DNA of 47,811 bases, taken from a virus. The notes beneath the pieces are model-generated. The model searched no databases, had not been told where the DNA came from, and worked only from the letters and a program-made list of their open reading frames with translations. The stretch lies in IMG/VR virus record IMGVR_UViG_3300035670_000345, positions 1 to 47,811 of that record; one strand, 5' to 3'. Below are positions 23,706 to 33,565 of the stretch, in pieces (the stretch's first letter is position 1; each line of letters opens with the position of its first letter). The position numbers and the translations under genes are program-made.

Positions 23706-26700
23706 TACGATTTCTCTCCTTTTGTAATTCCTCTTTCAATTCATCAATCTGATCTTTCAAATCTTTGATTGCTTGAATTAAGAATGGGGTGATCTTGTCA
23801 TAATTAATTGTCAAATAATCTTTAAGTTCTTCAGTGCCATCTATCTTGGCTTTATTGGCAGTTTTATTTATCACGACTGCATCAGGAAGAACCTCTTGAG
23901 TTTCCTGAGCGATGATAGAAACTTCTTCCTTACCACCAATGATACATCCACCTGTTACTTGCTCTGCTGCCTTTTTCCAATTAAATCGGCTTGGAACAAG
24001 GCGAGTAATAATATCAAGTCCTTCACCCTTCTCAAGTGGTTTGATATTTTCTTTGAGGCGACGATCTGACCAATAAGCGACAACGTTTCCTGGAGAATAT
24101 AGAGTACCACCAGAAACATAGAATCTCCAACCACCACCAACGTTTCTATGGAAACCGTAGGTGTCGTCGTTCATCATCAATGTTGTGTTACCATCAAACT
24201 CAATTCCGCGCCAACCGTTTCTAGATCCGTCTATTCTCCATGAACCGTAAGATCCATTATTTGGATAGAAGTGAGCGCTGTTAATTCCGGAATACAAACC
24301 ATGATAACCAGTTAAGTTTTGCCAAGTATACCAGAAGGAATAACTGCTCGAGCCATTTAACTGGATGAGCAAGCTGCTCATATCATAGTCAGAATAAATT
24401 CTTAGACCTTCATAACTTGGTCCATTTGCACCCATCTTAATACCAGTATGGAATGCAATTCTCACGTCAGGATATGGATAACTCCAACCACCACCTTCGC
24501 GATAGAAGCGATAAGCAGTTGATTGATCGTTTGAGAATGCAACTCCGAATGGGTGGTCTACAGAAACATCATAGTTGTTTCTGAGATAGAATGTTCCAAT
24601 ACCCCACATACGCGACCAGTCATTAAAGTCGCCATAATAGCTGGTATCGTGATCATAAAATCTCCAAGATCTCACATCACCAGAGAAATAATTATAACCA
24701 TAGTTCCAACGTGTATAAGAACCATCCCAATACCACAACCAGTTTCCGCGCGAGTTATCATGGAGACCAAAGTTGTCTCCAACTGTTGTCATCAAAGTCC
24801 ATCTTGAACCTGCACCATAACCATACCAACCATTACGTCCGCCAGCATAAGTAGCAATGTGACCATAAGGATTGCCTTCGCATTCTGGCGACCAAATTCC
24901 GCGACCATATGATTGGAAGTATAATCCAGTACATCCTTGTGGGCGGAACCAACTATTAGCATAACATTCGCGGAATTGAGTATCGCCTTGACCGCTACCA
25001 AAATAATAGCCAGTGTTGTCGCGATCATAATAAATGTATGCGCGGAAGTCGTTGCCGAATGTTACACGATACAACTCCATGTTGGCATTGCCGTATTCAA
25101 TACGAATCTGCCAGTTACCAGAGCTGTTAAGCATACCGAAGCCAGAACCATCATAGTATCCACAATAACCACGAAGATCGCTTTCGTAGTTGTTGTACAT
25201 GAGGATACCACCATAACCATACCCACCACCAGCAGATCTCCAATATCCATTAGTTGTATACCAGTGCATACCAGTTGAATTGCTATACAATCCACGACCA
25301 GAAGTGTAGTTACGATGCCAACCGTCAGTATATGATTCGTTGGTGTGAATGACGTTAAGTCTTGATGTACCATTAGGATCACAATAATAATTTGGATCAT
25401 TGGCGTCATAATAAATTGTTGCATATACAGAACTTGCATATTCGTTCTGTCCATACATCATAATTTTTTGCCAACCACCAAAAGTTGACCAGGTTTGTCT
25501 GAACCACAATCCTGAAATTGGACCACCAACCATCTGCCAACCATAGCGAGCTGAACCGTTCGTATAGTGATATGACTGAACGCCTACCCAGTGCGAAGTT
25601 CCTGAAGGTTGGTTGGCTGGGTTACTCCAAGAATCAATAAATCCTGAACCCCAGTCAGCAACTGTGTTCATATTCACAGTGCCCCAACCGAAAGATCCAG
25701 TCCAGTAATCACGATCGGTTGTAATGTTTGGACGTTGACTGTAATACTGTGCGCTAGATCTATCTTGACCTGCTAAACCAATCTGAGCCTTCGAGCGAGT
25801 CGTTAGACCCTGCCAGTTTGTTAAACTGTTGAAGTCGCCATAATATGTTGGATCATTACGATCTTTGAATATTGTTGCTTGAATTTCATTTTCAACATAA
25901 ACAATATTACCAGCATACCAGTTCAAATACGTGTGATAACCGCCACGACGAGGATCGAGGTGGAGATTACCATTTGTGGTCATCACCTGCGCCCAGTCAC
26001 CTGCGTCGCCGTTGCCGCCGAAGCGAATATAGGTTCCCCAAGTAGCATTAGGACCGTGAGTCCAGGCACCACGAATACGACCAGCATCAAGACCTGCATT
26101 ATCGCCATTGAAATAATATGATGTATCTACGTCATAGAATATTGGTGCGCGAGCTGAAAATGCAGCCTGAACGAAGTCTCCAGATTTACCGATGTGGAAT
26201 ATTTCTGTTCCAAGATCTTCAGTATCATAGAAACGAATGCCGCCATAACTTGGCTGAGCACCCATACGAATGCCAGTGTGCCAGCGAAGGTCTAGTTTGT
26301 TATAGGCGCCACTACCAGCATAATTTTCTATATTTGTTCCGATGTAATAATTGTTTTGCGCGTCAGTGTTTCCGCCACCGAACATGAGGCGAACACCAGT
26401 AGAGGTGTTAAAGGCATTCCAAGCTGGTCCAGCGCCACCGATAGTGACAAGTCTTTGATCGCTTGGATTAATATTAACAGCCCATGAGCCACCACTATGT
26501 AATAGACCGAAGCCATTACCATCAAAGTAAACATATCCTTGGTTTGATGCACTTCTATTTTGATAAATCCAACCATTATCAGAACGAGTGTAGATATATG
26601 TTGAGTTTTGACTATAAATTCTTGTATCGTATGATTCCCAATAAACACCAACACTTCCTTGTGCTCTAAACCAGTTATCAGCATAGACGCGATGTAATTG

Positions 26701-29700
26701 TGTGCTTTCAGGTGGATTTACATAATACCCTGTGCTATCAATATCGTAGAAAATTGTACCATAAATTTCACCGCCACCATGCACTCTATAGCGCCATGAA
26801 CTTCCATTGTAAAGAGCGTATCCATAACTTGCTCCACCAGTAACATCAACGCGAATACCATAATCAAATCCAGATTTATCAATATAAACGCCCCAGTCGG
26901 AGTTACTGCGGTCAGAAACCATAACAACAGCATCAGTGCTGCCGATAGAGTATGGATTGCTTGAGCGATAGAATATTGCCGTTCCGTTATCTTGCCCACC
27001 AACTACCAATGAGCGCATGTTGCTAGTTGAATCAGGATCTATGTAAAATCCTGTTGCGGCACGAGCATAGAATGTGTATCCGTAGATATCACGACCAGCA
27101 TACATGTCATTATTGGTCAAATCCCAATAGGCTGGCCAATTGCCATTTCCTGTAGTTGCCCAAGATTCAGAATCATTTGCGCCACGAAGAATATAGAACA
27201 GATTGCTATTTGTATGCAACATAGCACTGTTGTGGTCTGTATCACGGAAATATATTGTTGGCGAGCTGCCTCTCAGAACAAATGTGCCTCCTGACCAACG
27301 AACATTAGTGTCGTCATAGTCGTAGAATACAGGTGAACGAGCAGACCCATAGATTTCAGTATATGGTCCTGGATAAGAAGCCATAGCAGACTGACTTCCA
27401 TTAATGTTGGTGATAAATGTTCCACCTGAATTCTGCCAAAGTTCTGCACCATTTCCGCTATTATAAGCGCCATAAAATTTAATGAGTGGTGCAGTGTCAG
27501 CTCTAACTCTTAGTTGGCGATAATTTGTTGGGTGATATACATCTAGCGCATAAGTGCTGTTGTCAACAATAGTTCCTGTTCTACCGATAATTGTTCTGTT
27601 GCCTTGCTGAGAAACTTTAATAACCTTCCAGCCAGAAATTAAACATGCTCTTGTTCCACTTACTTGTGTGTAATTGAAAAGAGCTTGCGGAGTCCAATAT
27701 TTTGTGCCAGTTCTAAATTGACCTGTAGCAGCACCAAATCCAGTAATATAACCAGAAACTTTGATCCATGAAGTGGTGGTTGTGCTATTAGACATTACCC
27801 AATAGCCGAACGAACCAGGATTTCCTCCTAAAGAACCGAACGATTCATTAAAATCAATAGAACCCATGTAATGGCGCTGAGAACCGTCAAAGGATCTAAT
27901 CCAGCATTCCATGTAGAAAATATCGTCGCTCTCAACAGCGATATATGGGAAACCAGATCCGTACACACCACCAACGTTTATTGCACCATCAATATAAATT
28001 GCATAACCGCCAGGAGCAGTAGCGTCAGTGGTCCAAGATACAGCAGAACTATTAAAGTACGCTTGAAGTTGATCGTTGGTCCATGATGTATCAATTTCAA
28101 ATACTGTTTCACCACCAGCATAATGTCCGACAGGGAACTGAGATGTATTGATTCGAGCTTGGTCTAGAACCAATCGATCAAGTCTGCTGTATTCTTCTGG
28201 ATTAATATAATATCCAGTGTTATCACGATCATAGAATATTCTTGCTTGTAGTCCTTCGCGAACGAGAGTATTACCGTCACCACGAATGATCATATTCCAA
28301 TCGCCAGCGAGACCACCATCGCGGAAGGAAATATCTTCACCACCAGATGTTGCGATAATTAAATGCGCATCATCTGTATCGGTAGATTGCATGTATCCTC
28401 TTAGATTACCTGCTGCGGTGTAGAAACGAAGTTCGTTTCCGCTTCTCAAACTCCATGTTCCGTATAGATCAGCACCTGATAGTGTTGATGTTCCTGCTGG
28501 GTCAATAATATATGTGTTATTGTTTGTATCAATTAATCGAGGCGCATAAATGTCACCGCTAGAAATAAAGTTGCTAGCAACGTTTACACTGAATAGTTGT
28601 GAAGTGCCATTCGCATTTAGATAATAACCTGTATCATCAGAATCATAGAATATTGGTGCTCTAAAGTCACCAGTTGTTCTGATGGTTCCACCATTATCGA
28701 AGTTATCGCCAAATACAATACGTTTCCAAGCACCCCATGAAGTGCTTGTTCCATAACGCATCCAAAGTCTAGCGTTATCAGTGTATGCTAATTCAACTGC
28801 GCCACCACCTGACCAGTCAGTGGTGCTACCATATTTTCTCCAAAACATAACACCATTATAGGTGCCGCCATCGCTCAATCCATTAGTAGTGTTAGTTTTA
28901 AAGTCCCAACGAATACCTGAATTGTATGATTGTGGATCTGTAGCAGCTGCTCTAGTGTCATATGACGCAATCAAATATAATGTTGAAACATTATTCGCAT
29001 CAACATAGTGAGCAGTATTATTGCTATCGTAGAAAATTGGAGATCTGAAACTATATGCAGAATAGACATATAGATCGTCGCCATAAACATCAAACAATCC
29101 CATTTCTGCCATTGCGCTTGAGCCAGCGCCATGGCGACCAATTCTAAAGTCAGCGCCGCTAGTGTTATTATTGTTTGAGTCTAAATTGATGAACACTGAA
29201 CCATAACTATTAATGCGAACATCATCAGCAGCTGTTCCTGCGTTATCTCTTGATGTTATGGAATGATTCGTATTATCATCACCATATAGAGTAATATAAT
29301 CGCCAAGACCAGTTAGATTAAATCTGCTAGAAGTCACTGATGACATAACAGAATTACTTGCTGGATTTACAAAGAATGCAGCATTATTTCTGTCGTATAG
29401 AATATTTCCATATCCATCGCCGAAATAGAATGTTCCATAAATTTCGGCTTCAGTAGTGTTAGATCTAAATGCCCAGCCAGCGGCACTGTTTAACAATCCA
29501 AAATTAGTTTCTGGTGTTGTATTATCCCAATACAAATAACCTTTAGCAGCCTGAGCAGTATCTGTAAATAGAATACCGTTATTGGCACGAATTCTTAGAT
29601 ATTGATTATCAGCAGCAAGAATTCGTTGACCATAGGTTTCCCAAATAATACCATTGGCGTTTGAAACGCGGAAGTGTCCGCCATTCGCATAAATGTCGCC

Positions 29701-32700
29701 TTTAGCGTGAAGTCTGTAAAGAGGATCATCAGCGCTAAAGTCGCCAATACCTATACGATTATAGGCGATAGAAATTCCGTCAGTTGGTCTAGATGGATTT
29801 GCTACACTACCATCATATCCTGTAGCAATAAAGATTGTTGAATCTGTATCTTTTGAATAGATGTAGAATTCAGCTTCGCCGTCACTGTGTTTACGAATAC
29901 CAGAAGATGTTGCAGAATCGCTACCGAAAGTGATATGACCTTCGGTGCCGCTTTCATGCATATTCAATGTGCCAGTCATCGTATCGCCAGTAACATTTAC
30001 ATAGCGATTATCTAGATCAGCAACACTATTTCCACCTAGGAATTGAGCATTTAAATTTGTGACTACTGTGTTAGAAACAACAATCAATGGTGCTGTTCCA
30101 ACAGCCACATTAGAAATTAATCTTGAGGCAGTAACGTTTGTTCCAAACTGACCTGTTCCTGTAATCGTTAGCGATGCGCCATTTACAGAACCAGTTACAG
30201 TGACTGAATTTCCGCTAAACTGATTTGCTAGTAAACTTGCTTGAGCATTACGAATCGCAACAGTGCTTGCATCAGCAGTAGCTGAGGTTGTATAACCATC
30301 TAGCAAGTCAGCGTTTAGATTTGCAACAACAGTATTTGAAACAACTTGAAGTGGTGCTGTTCCTGTTGCGACTGTTGAAATTAATTGCTGACTTGCTCTG
30401 ATTGAACCAACAGCATCAATCTTCGTTCCTGGTGTTAGTGTTCCAATACCAACATTACCATCGCCACGGAAAATTACTTTATCACCAGCAACACCGTTTT
30501 CAGTTAGACTGAAAATGAAACTTGAAGTTGCTTCGTTGTTGACACCAAGTGAACCATCATTTTCAGTTACAACCTTGATGCGACCTTCATTGGTTAAGTT
30601 ATTGCTATCTTGATTTTTAAAGACGATAGCAGAACCACCGATGCCAGTGAAGTCAGCGCGATTGGTTTCAATCTTAAGAATATCAGCGACGTTAGTTGAT
30701 GCTATATTATTTTCAAAAATATGAAGTCGAGTGTTAGGATTTGCTGTGCCGACACCAACTGTGCCACCACTATTAACAAGAATAGAGTTGCCGATTGTGT
30801 TAGCGCCAGTAAATTTAGCAACATTGTCAGTTGTTCCTTGCGCCGTTAATCCCTCTGGACCTTGTAGTCCTTGAATACCTTGAGCACCTTGTGTACCTGT
30901 TTCACCCTGTACACCTTGAGCACCGAATCCTTGAGAACCTTGTACACCATTTGAACCTTGAATGCCTTGCGCGCCCTGTGCACCAAAACCTTGAGTTCCT
31001 TGACTTCCTTGAGCGCCACCAGCACCTTGAACGCCTTGAGGACCTATTGTACCCTGATTACCGTTTGTTCCCGCTAGACCTTGGCTACCAATTGCACCTT
31101 GAACGCCTTGTCGACCTTGAATACCTTGAGATCCTTGTGTTCCTGCGCCTTGAGCACCGATTGATCCTTGAACTCCGTCTTCACCTTGTACACCTTGAGA
31201 ACCGACAGCACCTTGGAATCCGATACCAGCGATACCTTGTGTACCAACATCGCCTTGAACGCCTTGGGATCCTACTTCACCCTGTGAACCTTGCAATCCA
31301 AAAGAACCCTGTACACCATCAGAACCTTGAACACCGCCAGTTCCTTGTGTTCCAGTTTCACCTTGAATGCCTTGTGCACCATCAGTACCTTGTGTACCAT
31401 ACGTTCCTTGTGTGCCCTGTGTGCCTTGTGAACCGCCTACACCTTGAATGCCTTGAGTACCTTGAGTTCCTGTCTCACCCTGAGTGCCTTGCGTACCATA
31501 GACACCTTGAATACCTTGAGTGCCTTGTGGACCTTGCGAACCAAGAGTACCGTCAACACCTTGCGTACCCTGCGTGCCTTGAACACCTTGAGTTCCCTGT
31601 GTTCCTAATTCACCCTGCGTTCCTTGAGTACCTGTAGTTCCCTGTACACCTTGAGTTCCTTGAGCACCGAATACACCCTGTGTTCCTTGTGTTCCTTGCG
31701 TACCTGTAGATCCTTGTAATCCTGTGTCGCCTTTGTCACCCGTTCTTACGAAGGTGATAACAACGTTTGTGTTATCAGGCAGACCAGAAATACCATTCAA
31801 GTATGCAGTCGGAACAGAGAAGTAATTATTTTGATAAGCATTAAATCCATTAATATTGAAGAACGCAAACTCTAGTGTTACGTTTGCAGTATTCGCGACT
31901 TTAAATGTACCCTTGATTGTAGAGGTCGAGTCGTCGATGGTTTCCAAATAATTCGCAACGTTGATGTTTGCGCTATCAAGTTGAGAAATATAAAGTCTTG
32001 TGACGCTTGGCCAGTTAGTATTATCAAATCTTAGATAACCACTTCCTGGGTTAGTGTTTGCTGTGTCTGTTGTATAGACGTAATCAAAAGAAGCACCACC
32101 GAACTCACCCTGCTCACCAACGATACCTTGTGTACCCTGAGAACCTATTGTTCCTTGCGAACCCTGAGTTCCTTGTGTTCCCTGTGTGCCTTGAGTTCCT
32201 ATTTCACCTTGAACGCCTTGTGTTCCTTGAGCACCAACTTCACCTTGAGTTCCTTGAGTACCTGTAGTTCCTTGTACACCTTGTGTTCCAAATTCACCCT
32301 GAATACCTTGCGTGCCTTGAGTTCCTGTCTCACCTTGAACTCCTTGTACACCGATTTCACCCTGTACACCTTGAGAACCTTGAGTACCACCTAAACCTTG
32401 TGCGCCATTTTCGCCCTGCACACCTTGTGCACCAACTTCTCCTTGTACACCCTGTGATCCTTGTATACCGTCGATACCTTGAGCACCAACTTCACCCTGA
32501 ACTCCCTGTGCGCCAACCTCACCTTGGACGCCTTGTGATCCTTGTACACCGTCAAGACCTTGCGCACCAAAGTCACCTTGAATACCTGTTGTACCTTGAG
32601 TTCCTTGTGGTCCTGTTTGACCTTGTACGCCATCGGCACCTTGAACGCCGAAGTCGCCTTGAATACCTTGTTCGCCCTGTACACCTTGAGGACCTTCGCT

Positions 32701-33558
32701 ACCCTGAAGACCCTGATCGCCTTCTGCGCCTTGAACGCCTGTTAAACCTTGAGCACCGAAAACACCTTGCGCGCCCACTTCACCTTGCAAGCCGAGAGAA
32801 CCTTGCGTTCCTTGAACACCAGTTTCGCCCTGTGCTCCCTGATCACCCTGAATACCCTGAATGCCTTGTGATCCAACTTCGCCTTGTGTTCCTTGAGTTC
32901 CTTGTATACCGTCAACACCCTGTACACCTTGAGTACCGACGCCAATAGCACCTTGTGGACCCTGTGGACCATTATCAGAACCTTGTGCACCTTGACTACC
33001 TTGTGAGCCGTCACCGCCAGGACCGCCACCGCCACCTATTGCGGTGATGAACACATTCGTCATTCCAGTAGTGTTATTTGAAACTGTAACTCTAACTGTA
33101 GATGTATTTACAAAGTTTAATTGGCTAGTGAGTTTTAGAGAACCATTATTCGAAGAAGTCCAAATAGAAGTTCCAGTTCCTGTAGAACCTTGCACACCTT
33201 GAGGACCAGCAATTGATGAACCAGCTGGACCCGTTGGACCAGATTGACCCTGAATACCTGATGTTCCCTGAGCACCTTGAATTTGTTCTGTGCTGTTTAC
33301 ATAAACAATATTGTTTCCAGTAGTCGGGACGACATATTCTTCTGTTAAAGAATCTCCATCATCGATTTCAGTTCTATTTGCAGGTGAATCACCTGTTTGA
33401 GGAATATCTGAGGTGAGCGATTCTACATTTTGAGATTGAAGATATTGTTCATATTGCGTAATGACAGAAACTGCTTCTGTATTGGCATTAGCAAGATCTA
33501 ACAGTTTTTCTTCTGACGGAATATCGTCACAACATGTATTTGATGTATTCGCTACCAT
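23692..33558 (-). CDS. Giant collagen-like tail fibre with S74 chaperone (3288 aa)
   Basis: One uninterrupted frame of 3288 residues. Parts in order: an N-terminal region (residues 1-90) with a CC pair and many Glu/Asp; a short Gly-X-Gln tract (about 94-128); a beta linker; long collagen-like tracts at about 172-489 and 605-909, separated by a 115-residue beta domain; a region with VGIGTLTPGTK and NLNADLLDGY motifs typical of fibre shafts; at least 13 FYDxDNTGYYxxP repeats (about 1380-2980); and a C-terminal peptidase S74 chaperone starting WSDRRLKENIKPLEKG (Ser near 3160), ending in a coiled coil. S74 domains assist trimerisation and then release themselves. The ATG at 33558 is close behind gp5. 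It is probably the long host-recognition fibre. The uninterrupted frame argues that it is functional. Confidence 0.9.
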   Translation of the reverse strand: MVANTSNTCCDDIPSEEKLLDLANANTEAVSVITQYEQYLQSQNVESLTSDIPQTGDSPANRTEIDDGDSLTEEYVVPTTGNNIVYVNSTEQIQGAQGTSGIQGQSGPTGPAGSSIAGPQGVQGSTGTGTSIWTSSNNGSLKLTSQLNFVNTSTVRVTVSNNTTGMTNVFITAIGGGGGPGGDGSQGSQGAQGSDNGPQGPQGAIGVGTQGVQGVDGIQGTQGTQGEVGSQGIQGIQGDQGAQGETGVQGTQGSLGLQGEVGAQGVFGAQGLTGVQGAEGDQGLQGSEGPQGVQGEQGIQGDFGVQGADGVQGQTGPQGTQGTTGIQGDFGAQGLDGVQGSQGVQGEVGAQGVQGEVGAQGIDGIQGSQGVQGEVGAQGVQGENGAQGLGGTQGSQGVQGEIGVQGVQGETGTQGTQGIQGEFGTQGVQGTTGTQGTQGEVGAQGTQGVQGEIGTQGTQGTQGTQGSQGTIGSQGTQGIVGEQGEFGGASFDYVYTTDTANTNPGSGYLRFDNTNWPSVTRLYISQLDSANINVANYLETIDDSTSTIKGTFKVANTANVTLEFAFFNINGFNAYQNNYFSVPTAYLNGISGLPDNTNVVITFVRTGDKGDTGLQGSTGTQGTQGTQGVFGAQGTQGVQGTTGTQGTQGELGTQGTQGVQGTQGTQGVDGTLGSQGPQGTQGIQGVYGTQGTQGETGTQGTQGIQGVGGSQGTQGTQGTYGTQGTDGAQGIQGETGTQGTGGVQGSDGVQGSFGLQGSQGEVGSQGVQGDVGTQGIAGIGFQGAVGSQGVQGEDGVQGSIGAQGAGTQGSQGIQGRQGVQGAIGSQGLAGTNGNQGTIGPQGVQGAGGAQGSQGTQGFGAQGAQGIQGSNGVQGSQGFGAQGVQGETGTQGAQGIQGLQGPEGLTAQGTTDNVAKFTGANTIGNSILVNSGGTVGVGTANPNTRLHIFENNIASTNVADILKIETNRADFTGIGGSAIVFKNQDSNNLTNEGRIKVVTENDGSLGVNNEATSSFIFSLTENGVAGDKVIFRGDGNVGIGTLTPGTKIDAVGSIRASQQLISTVATGTAPLQVVSNTVVANLNADLLDGYTTSATADASTVAIRNAQASLLANQFSGNSVTVTGSVNGASLTITGTGQFGTNVTASRLISNVAVGTAPLIVVSNTVVTNLNAQFLGGNSVADLDNRYVNVTGDTMTGTLNMHESGTEGHITFGSDSATSSGIRKHSDGEAEFYIYSKDTDSTIFIATGYDGSVANPSRPTDGISIAYNRIGIGDFSADDPLYRLHAKGDIYANGGHFRVSNANGIIWETYGQRILAADNQYLRIRANNGILFTDTAQAAKGYLYWDNTTPETNFGLLNSAAGWAFRSNTTEAEIYGTFYFGDGYGNILYDRNNAAFFVNPASNSVMSSVTSSRFNLTGLGDYITLYGDDNTNHSITSRDNAGTAADDVRINSYGSVFINLDSNNNNTSGADFRIGRHGAGSSAMAEMGLFDVYGDDLYVYSAYSFRSPIFYDSNNTAHYVDANNVSTLYLIASYDTRAAATDPQSYNSGIRWDFKTNTTNGLSDGGTYNGVMFWRKYGSTTDWSGGGAVELAYTDNARLWMRYGTSTSWGAWKRIVFGDNFDNGGTIRTTGDFRAPIFYDSDDTGYYLNANGTSQLFSVNVASNFISSGDIYAPRLIDTNNNTYIIDPAGTSTLSGADLYGTWSLRSGNELRFYTAAGNLRGYMQSTDTDDAHLIIATSGGEDISFRDGGLAGDWNMIIRGDGNTLVREGLQARIFYDRDNTGYYINPEEYSRLDRLVLDQARINTSQFPVGHYAGGETVFEIDTSWTNDQLQAYFNSSAVSWTTDATAPGGYAIYIDGAINVGGVYGSGFPYIAVESDDIFYMECWIRSFDGSQRHYMGSIDFNESFGSLGGNPGSFGYWVMSNSTTTTSWIKVSGYITGFGAATGQFRTGTKYWTPQALFNYTQVSGTRACLISGWKVIKVSQQGNRTIIGRTGTIVDNSTYALDVYHPTNYRQLRVRADTAPLIKFYGAYNSGNGAELWQNSGGTFITNINGSQSAMASYPGPYTEIYGSARSPVFYDYDDTNVRWSGGTFVLRGSSPTIYFRDTDHNSAMLHTNSNLFYILRGANDSESWATTGNGNWPAYWDLTNNDMYAGRDIYGYTFYARAATGFYIDPDSTSNMRSLVVGGQDNGTAIFYRSSNPYSIGSTDAVVMVSDRSNSDWGVYIDKSGFDYGIRVDVTGGASYGYALYNGSSWRYRVHGGGEIYGTIFYDIDSTGYYVNPPESTQLHRVYADNWFRAQGSVGVYWESYDTRIYSQNSTYIYTRSDNGWIYQNRSASNQGYVYFDGNGFGLLHSGGSWAVNINPSDQRLVTIGGAGPAWNAFNTSTGVRLMFGGGNTDAQNNYYIGTNIENYAGSGAYNKLDLRWHTGIRMGAQPSYGGIRFYDTEDLGTEIFHIGKSGDFVQAAFSARAPIFYDVDTSYYFNGDNAGLDAGRIRGAWTHGPNATWGTYIRFGGNGDAGDWAQVMTTNGNLHLDPRRGGYHTYLNWYAGNIVYVENEIQATIFKDRNDPTYYGDFNSLTNWQGLTTRSKAQIGLAGQDRSSAQYYSQRPNITTDRDYWTGSFGWGTVNMNTVADWGSGFIDSWSNPANQPSGTSHWVGVQSYHYTNGSARYGWQMVGGPISGLWFRQTWSTFGGWQKIMMYGQNEYASSVYATIYYDANDPNYYCDPNGTSRLNVIHTNESYTDGWHRNYTSGRGLYSNSTGMHWYTTNGYWRSAGGGYGYGGILMYNNYESDLRGYCGYYDGSGFGMLNSSGNWQIRIEYGNANMELYRVTFGNDFRAYIYYDRDNTGYYFGSGQGDTQFRECYANSWFRPQGCTGLYFQSYGRGIWSPECEGNPYGHIATYAGGRNGWYGYGAGSRWTLMTTVGDNFGLHDNSRGNWLWYWDGSYTRWNYGYNYFSGDVRSWRFYDHDTSYYGDFNDWSRMWGIGTFYLRNNYDVSVDHPFGVAFSNDQSTAYRFYREGGGWSYPYPDVRIAFHTGIKMGANGPSYEGLRIYSDYDMSSLLIQLNGSSSYSFWYTWQNLTGYHGLYSGINSAHFYPNNGSYGSWRIDGSRNGWRGIEFDGNTTLMMNDDTYGFHRNVGGGWRFYVSGGTLYSPGNVVAYWSDRRLKENIKPLEKGEGLDIITRLVPSRFNWKKAAEQVTGGCIIGGKEEVSIIAQETQEVLPDAVVINKTANKAKIDGTEELKDYLTINYDKITPFLIQAIKDLKDQIDELKEELQKERNRNGTN
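23865..23872 (-). promoter_or_regulatory. Possible late promoter (GATAAATA) in the giant fibre 3' end
   Basis: GATAAATA on the minus strand fits NATAAATA and lies about 160 nt upstream of the 133-aa gene. It could supply the small-gene cluster independently of the 10-kb fibre transcript. It is within coding DNA, so a chance match is likely enough to keep confidence low. Confidence 0.25.
24612..29412 (-). repeat. FYD-x-DNTGYY shaft repeats in the giant fibre
   Basis: At least 13 degenerate protein repeats, each starting with (A/S)xIFYD, then D/N-rich, TGYY or a variant, and often NPxxxS. Examples are ARIFYDRDNTGYYINP, APIFYDSDDTGYYLNA and GTIFYDIDSTGYYVNP. They are spaced from about 60 to over 200 residues apart with Trp/Tyr/Gly-rich beta sequence between. 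The last third contains unusually many Trp, Tyr and Gly. They probably mark successive shaft or knob domains of a trimeric fibre. Confidence 0.75.
30832..31743 (-). repeat. Collagen-like Gly-X-Gln tract 2 of the giant fibre
   Basis: About 300 residues of Gly-X-Y triplets dominated by GTQ, GVQ, GIQ and GAQ, with sparse proline. The nucleotide sequence is a degenerate repeat of nine-base and longer words that vary at third codon positions. It creates long spurious open frames on the opposite strand. Confidence 0.9.
32092..33043 (-). repeat. Collagen-like Gly-X-Gln tract 1 of the giant fibre
   Basis: About 315 residues of Gly-X-Y triplets (for example GEVGAQGVQGEIG and GDFGAQGLDGVQG). Acidic Glu/Asp at the second position are more frequent than in tract 2. 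It begins with a Gly-rich hinge (GGGGGPGGDG) at about residue 172 and ends in GEQGEFGG before a non-collagen domain. Confidence 0.9.
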
Positions 33559-33565
33559 TTAATTC

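Noticed and set aside
30831-31637. 268-codon open frame on the plus strand
   Set aside because: It is the antisense shadow of the Gly-X-Gln repeats; its His/Leu-rich sequence merely mirrors the repeat codons, as do the plus-strand frames at 32058-32267 and 32283-32948.
32092-33043. Regular repeats that could suggest a CRISPR array
   Set aside because: Repeat units are short, vary at third codon positions and lie in an uninterrupted protein frame of Gly triplets; no constant repeat-spacer structure exists.
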